Shown here piece after piece: positions 63,594-64,000 of a DNA stretch of 64,000 nt. The position numbers and the translations under genes were made by a program. Within the stretch, counting starts at the first letter, position 1. Each line of letters opens with the position of its first letter. Under the pieces are notes generated by a model. The model searched no databases. It was not told the origin of the DNA and saw nothing but the letters and a program-made list of their open reading frames with translations. The DNA is from DATFCK01 sp963728975 (GTDB taxonomy: Bacteria; Verrucomicrobiota; Verrucomicrobiia; Chthoniobacterales; UBA10450): NCBI GenBank assembly GCA_963728975.1, contig CAVSMF010000007.1, positions 62,001 through 126,000 on the forward strand, read 5' to 3'.

Positions 63594-63745
63594 TCGCGAA
63601 CATCTTTGGCATTTGCTGGATACGCGCGTTTGCGTAAAGCACGAGCAATTTTGATCCGTTCCTGTGGGGTGAGAGCAATGTTTTGGCGAACGTCGTACTG
63701 GTCAGCCCGACGGAAATTGCGGCTCTTTTTCACGATACGTTCCAC
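63572..63745 (-). CDS. Small partner protein of the second nucleotidyltransferase
   Basis: This 57-residue protein from GTG 63745 reads ERIVKKSRNFRRADQYDVRQ, then NIALTPQERIKIARALRKRA and ends KDVRECHRLSS. The SRNFxxAxxxDxxQ...MTPxERxxxAxxLRxRxY...DVRxCH pattern recurs, as I recall, in short genes just upstream of DUF6036-like nucleotidyltransferases. It overlaps that gene by 22 bases, so the two are translationally coupled. Confidence 0.75.
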   Translation of the reverse strand: MERIVKKSRNFRRADQYDVRQNIALTPQERIKIARALRKRAYPANAKDVRECHRLSS

Positions 63746-64000
63746 AAAAATAACTTATCGTGACCCACTCTGAGACGCAAGGAATTCGGCGCGCCTGCCG
63801 CGCGCAGCTCACCGGAGGACGGAGTTGAGAGTTGAGAGTTGAGAGCGGGGAGCGGACAAAAAAAGCACCAAGCACCAAACCCCAAGCACCAGGGAAGCAC
63901 CAATATTCAATAACCAAGTCCCAGGTAGGGACGCATCTCCGAGGCGTCCAAAGAGGAGGGCGAAAAAGCACCAAGCACCGGAGGACGGAGTTGAGAGTTG
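63746..64000. repeat. Right-edge repeat spacer
   Basis: GCACCAAGCACC tracts and a partial inverted copy of the 220-bp repeat (about 63860-63950, with a GTAGGGACGCATCTCC hairpin start) fill the edge. No gene is seen within the window. Confidence 0.55.

Overview
The window looks like a chromosomal segment of a Verrucomicrobiota bacterium, probably a soil Chthoniobacterales (Udaeobacter-like) genome. This is inferred from the mix of VPDSG-CTERM and PEP-CTERM surface proteins, an autotransporter-associated beta-strand protein, paired bactofilins, a PII-uridylyltransferase/sigma-54 background, and long intergenic tracts filled with short hairpins and heptamer/octamer repeats. No rRNA or other decisive marker is present.

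Layout. 1-6.4 kb: the 5' part of a PAS sensor kinase (runs off the left edge), then small or damaged genes (a receiver-domain relic, a truncated outer-membrane protein, a duplicated OmdA-domain protein, a cyclase-domain relic, a frameshifted DUF2785 gene). 6.4-11.7 kb: housekeeping genes (NIF3-like, MurJ, a PLP trans-sulfuration enzyme, glutamate dehydrogenase). 11.8-18.8 kb: a compact minus-strand secretion cassette. It encodes a parvulin-like peptide maturation protein, a 1037-residue ABC exporter with two cyclic-nucleotide-binding domains and a C39 peptidase, an HlyD adaptor (frameshifted as read), a sigma-54 activator without receiver domain, and two small peptides sharing a double-glycine leader. 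19-22.7 kb: fumarylacetoacetase and neighbours. 22.9 kb: a CAU tRNA. 23.6-27.2 kb: a GT-C-like membrane protein, two bactofilins and a DUF5069 protein. 27.2-35.4 kb: sugar nucleotidyltransferase, GlnD, a sigma-54 two-component pair and glucose-6-phosphate isomerase. 35.6-48 kb: exported proteins, an S9 peptidase, NADP isocitrate dehydrogenase and an O-antigen-ligase-like protein, separated by repeat-rich gaps.

48-64 kb is an accessory region. It carries eight toxin-antitoxin-like pairs (HicBA, RHH/PIN, addiction-module/ParE, DUF433/DUF5615, Phd/VapC, a RelE/ParE pair and two nucleotidyltransferase pairs). One ParE gene is split by a 292-bp MITE with clear terminal inverted repeats. There is also a small XRE-type regulator beside six copies of a TACGTG-N3-CACGTA palindrome, two decayed PEP-CTERM genes and many repeats.

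How the parts relate. The strongest system-level reading is the 11.8-18.8 kb cassette: the C39 domain would cut two DLxP...GG leader peptides, the ABC/HlyD pair would export the mature parts, the parvulin-like protein would assist, and the sigma-54 activator probably drives the peptide genes. A second theme is a large population of GTAG-bounded hairpins, which resemble REP/BIME elements. Several genes contain single-base frameshifts; whether these are decay or sequencing error cannot be told from this window.
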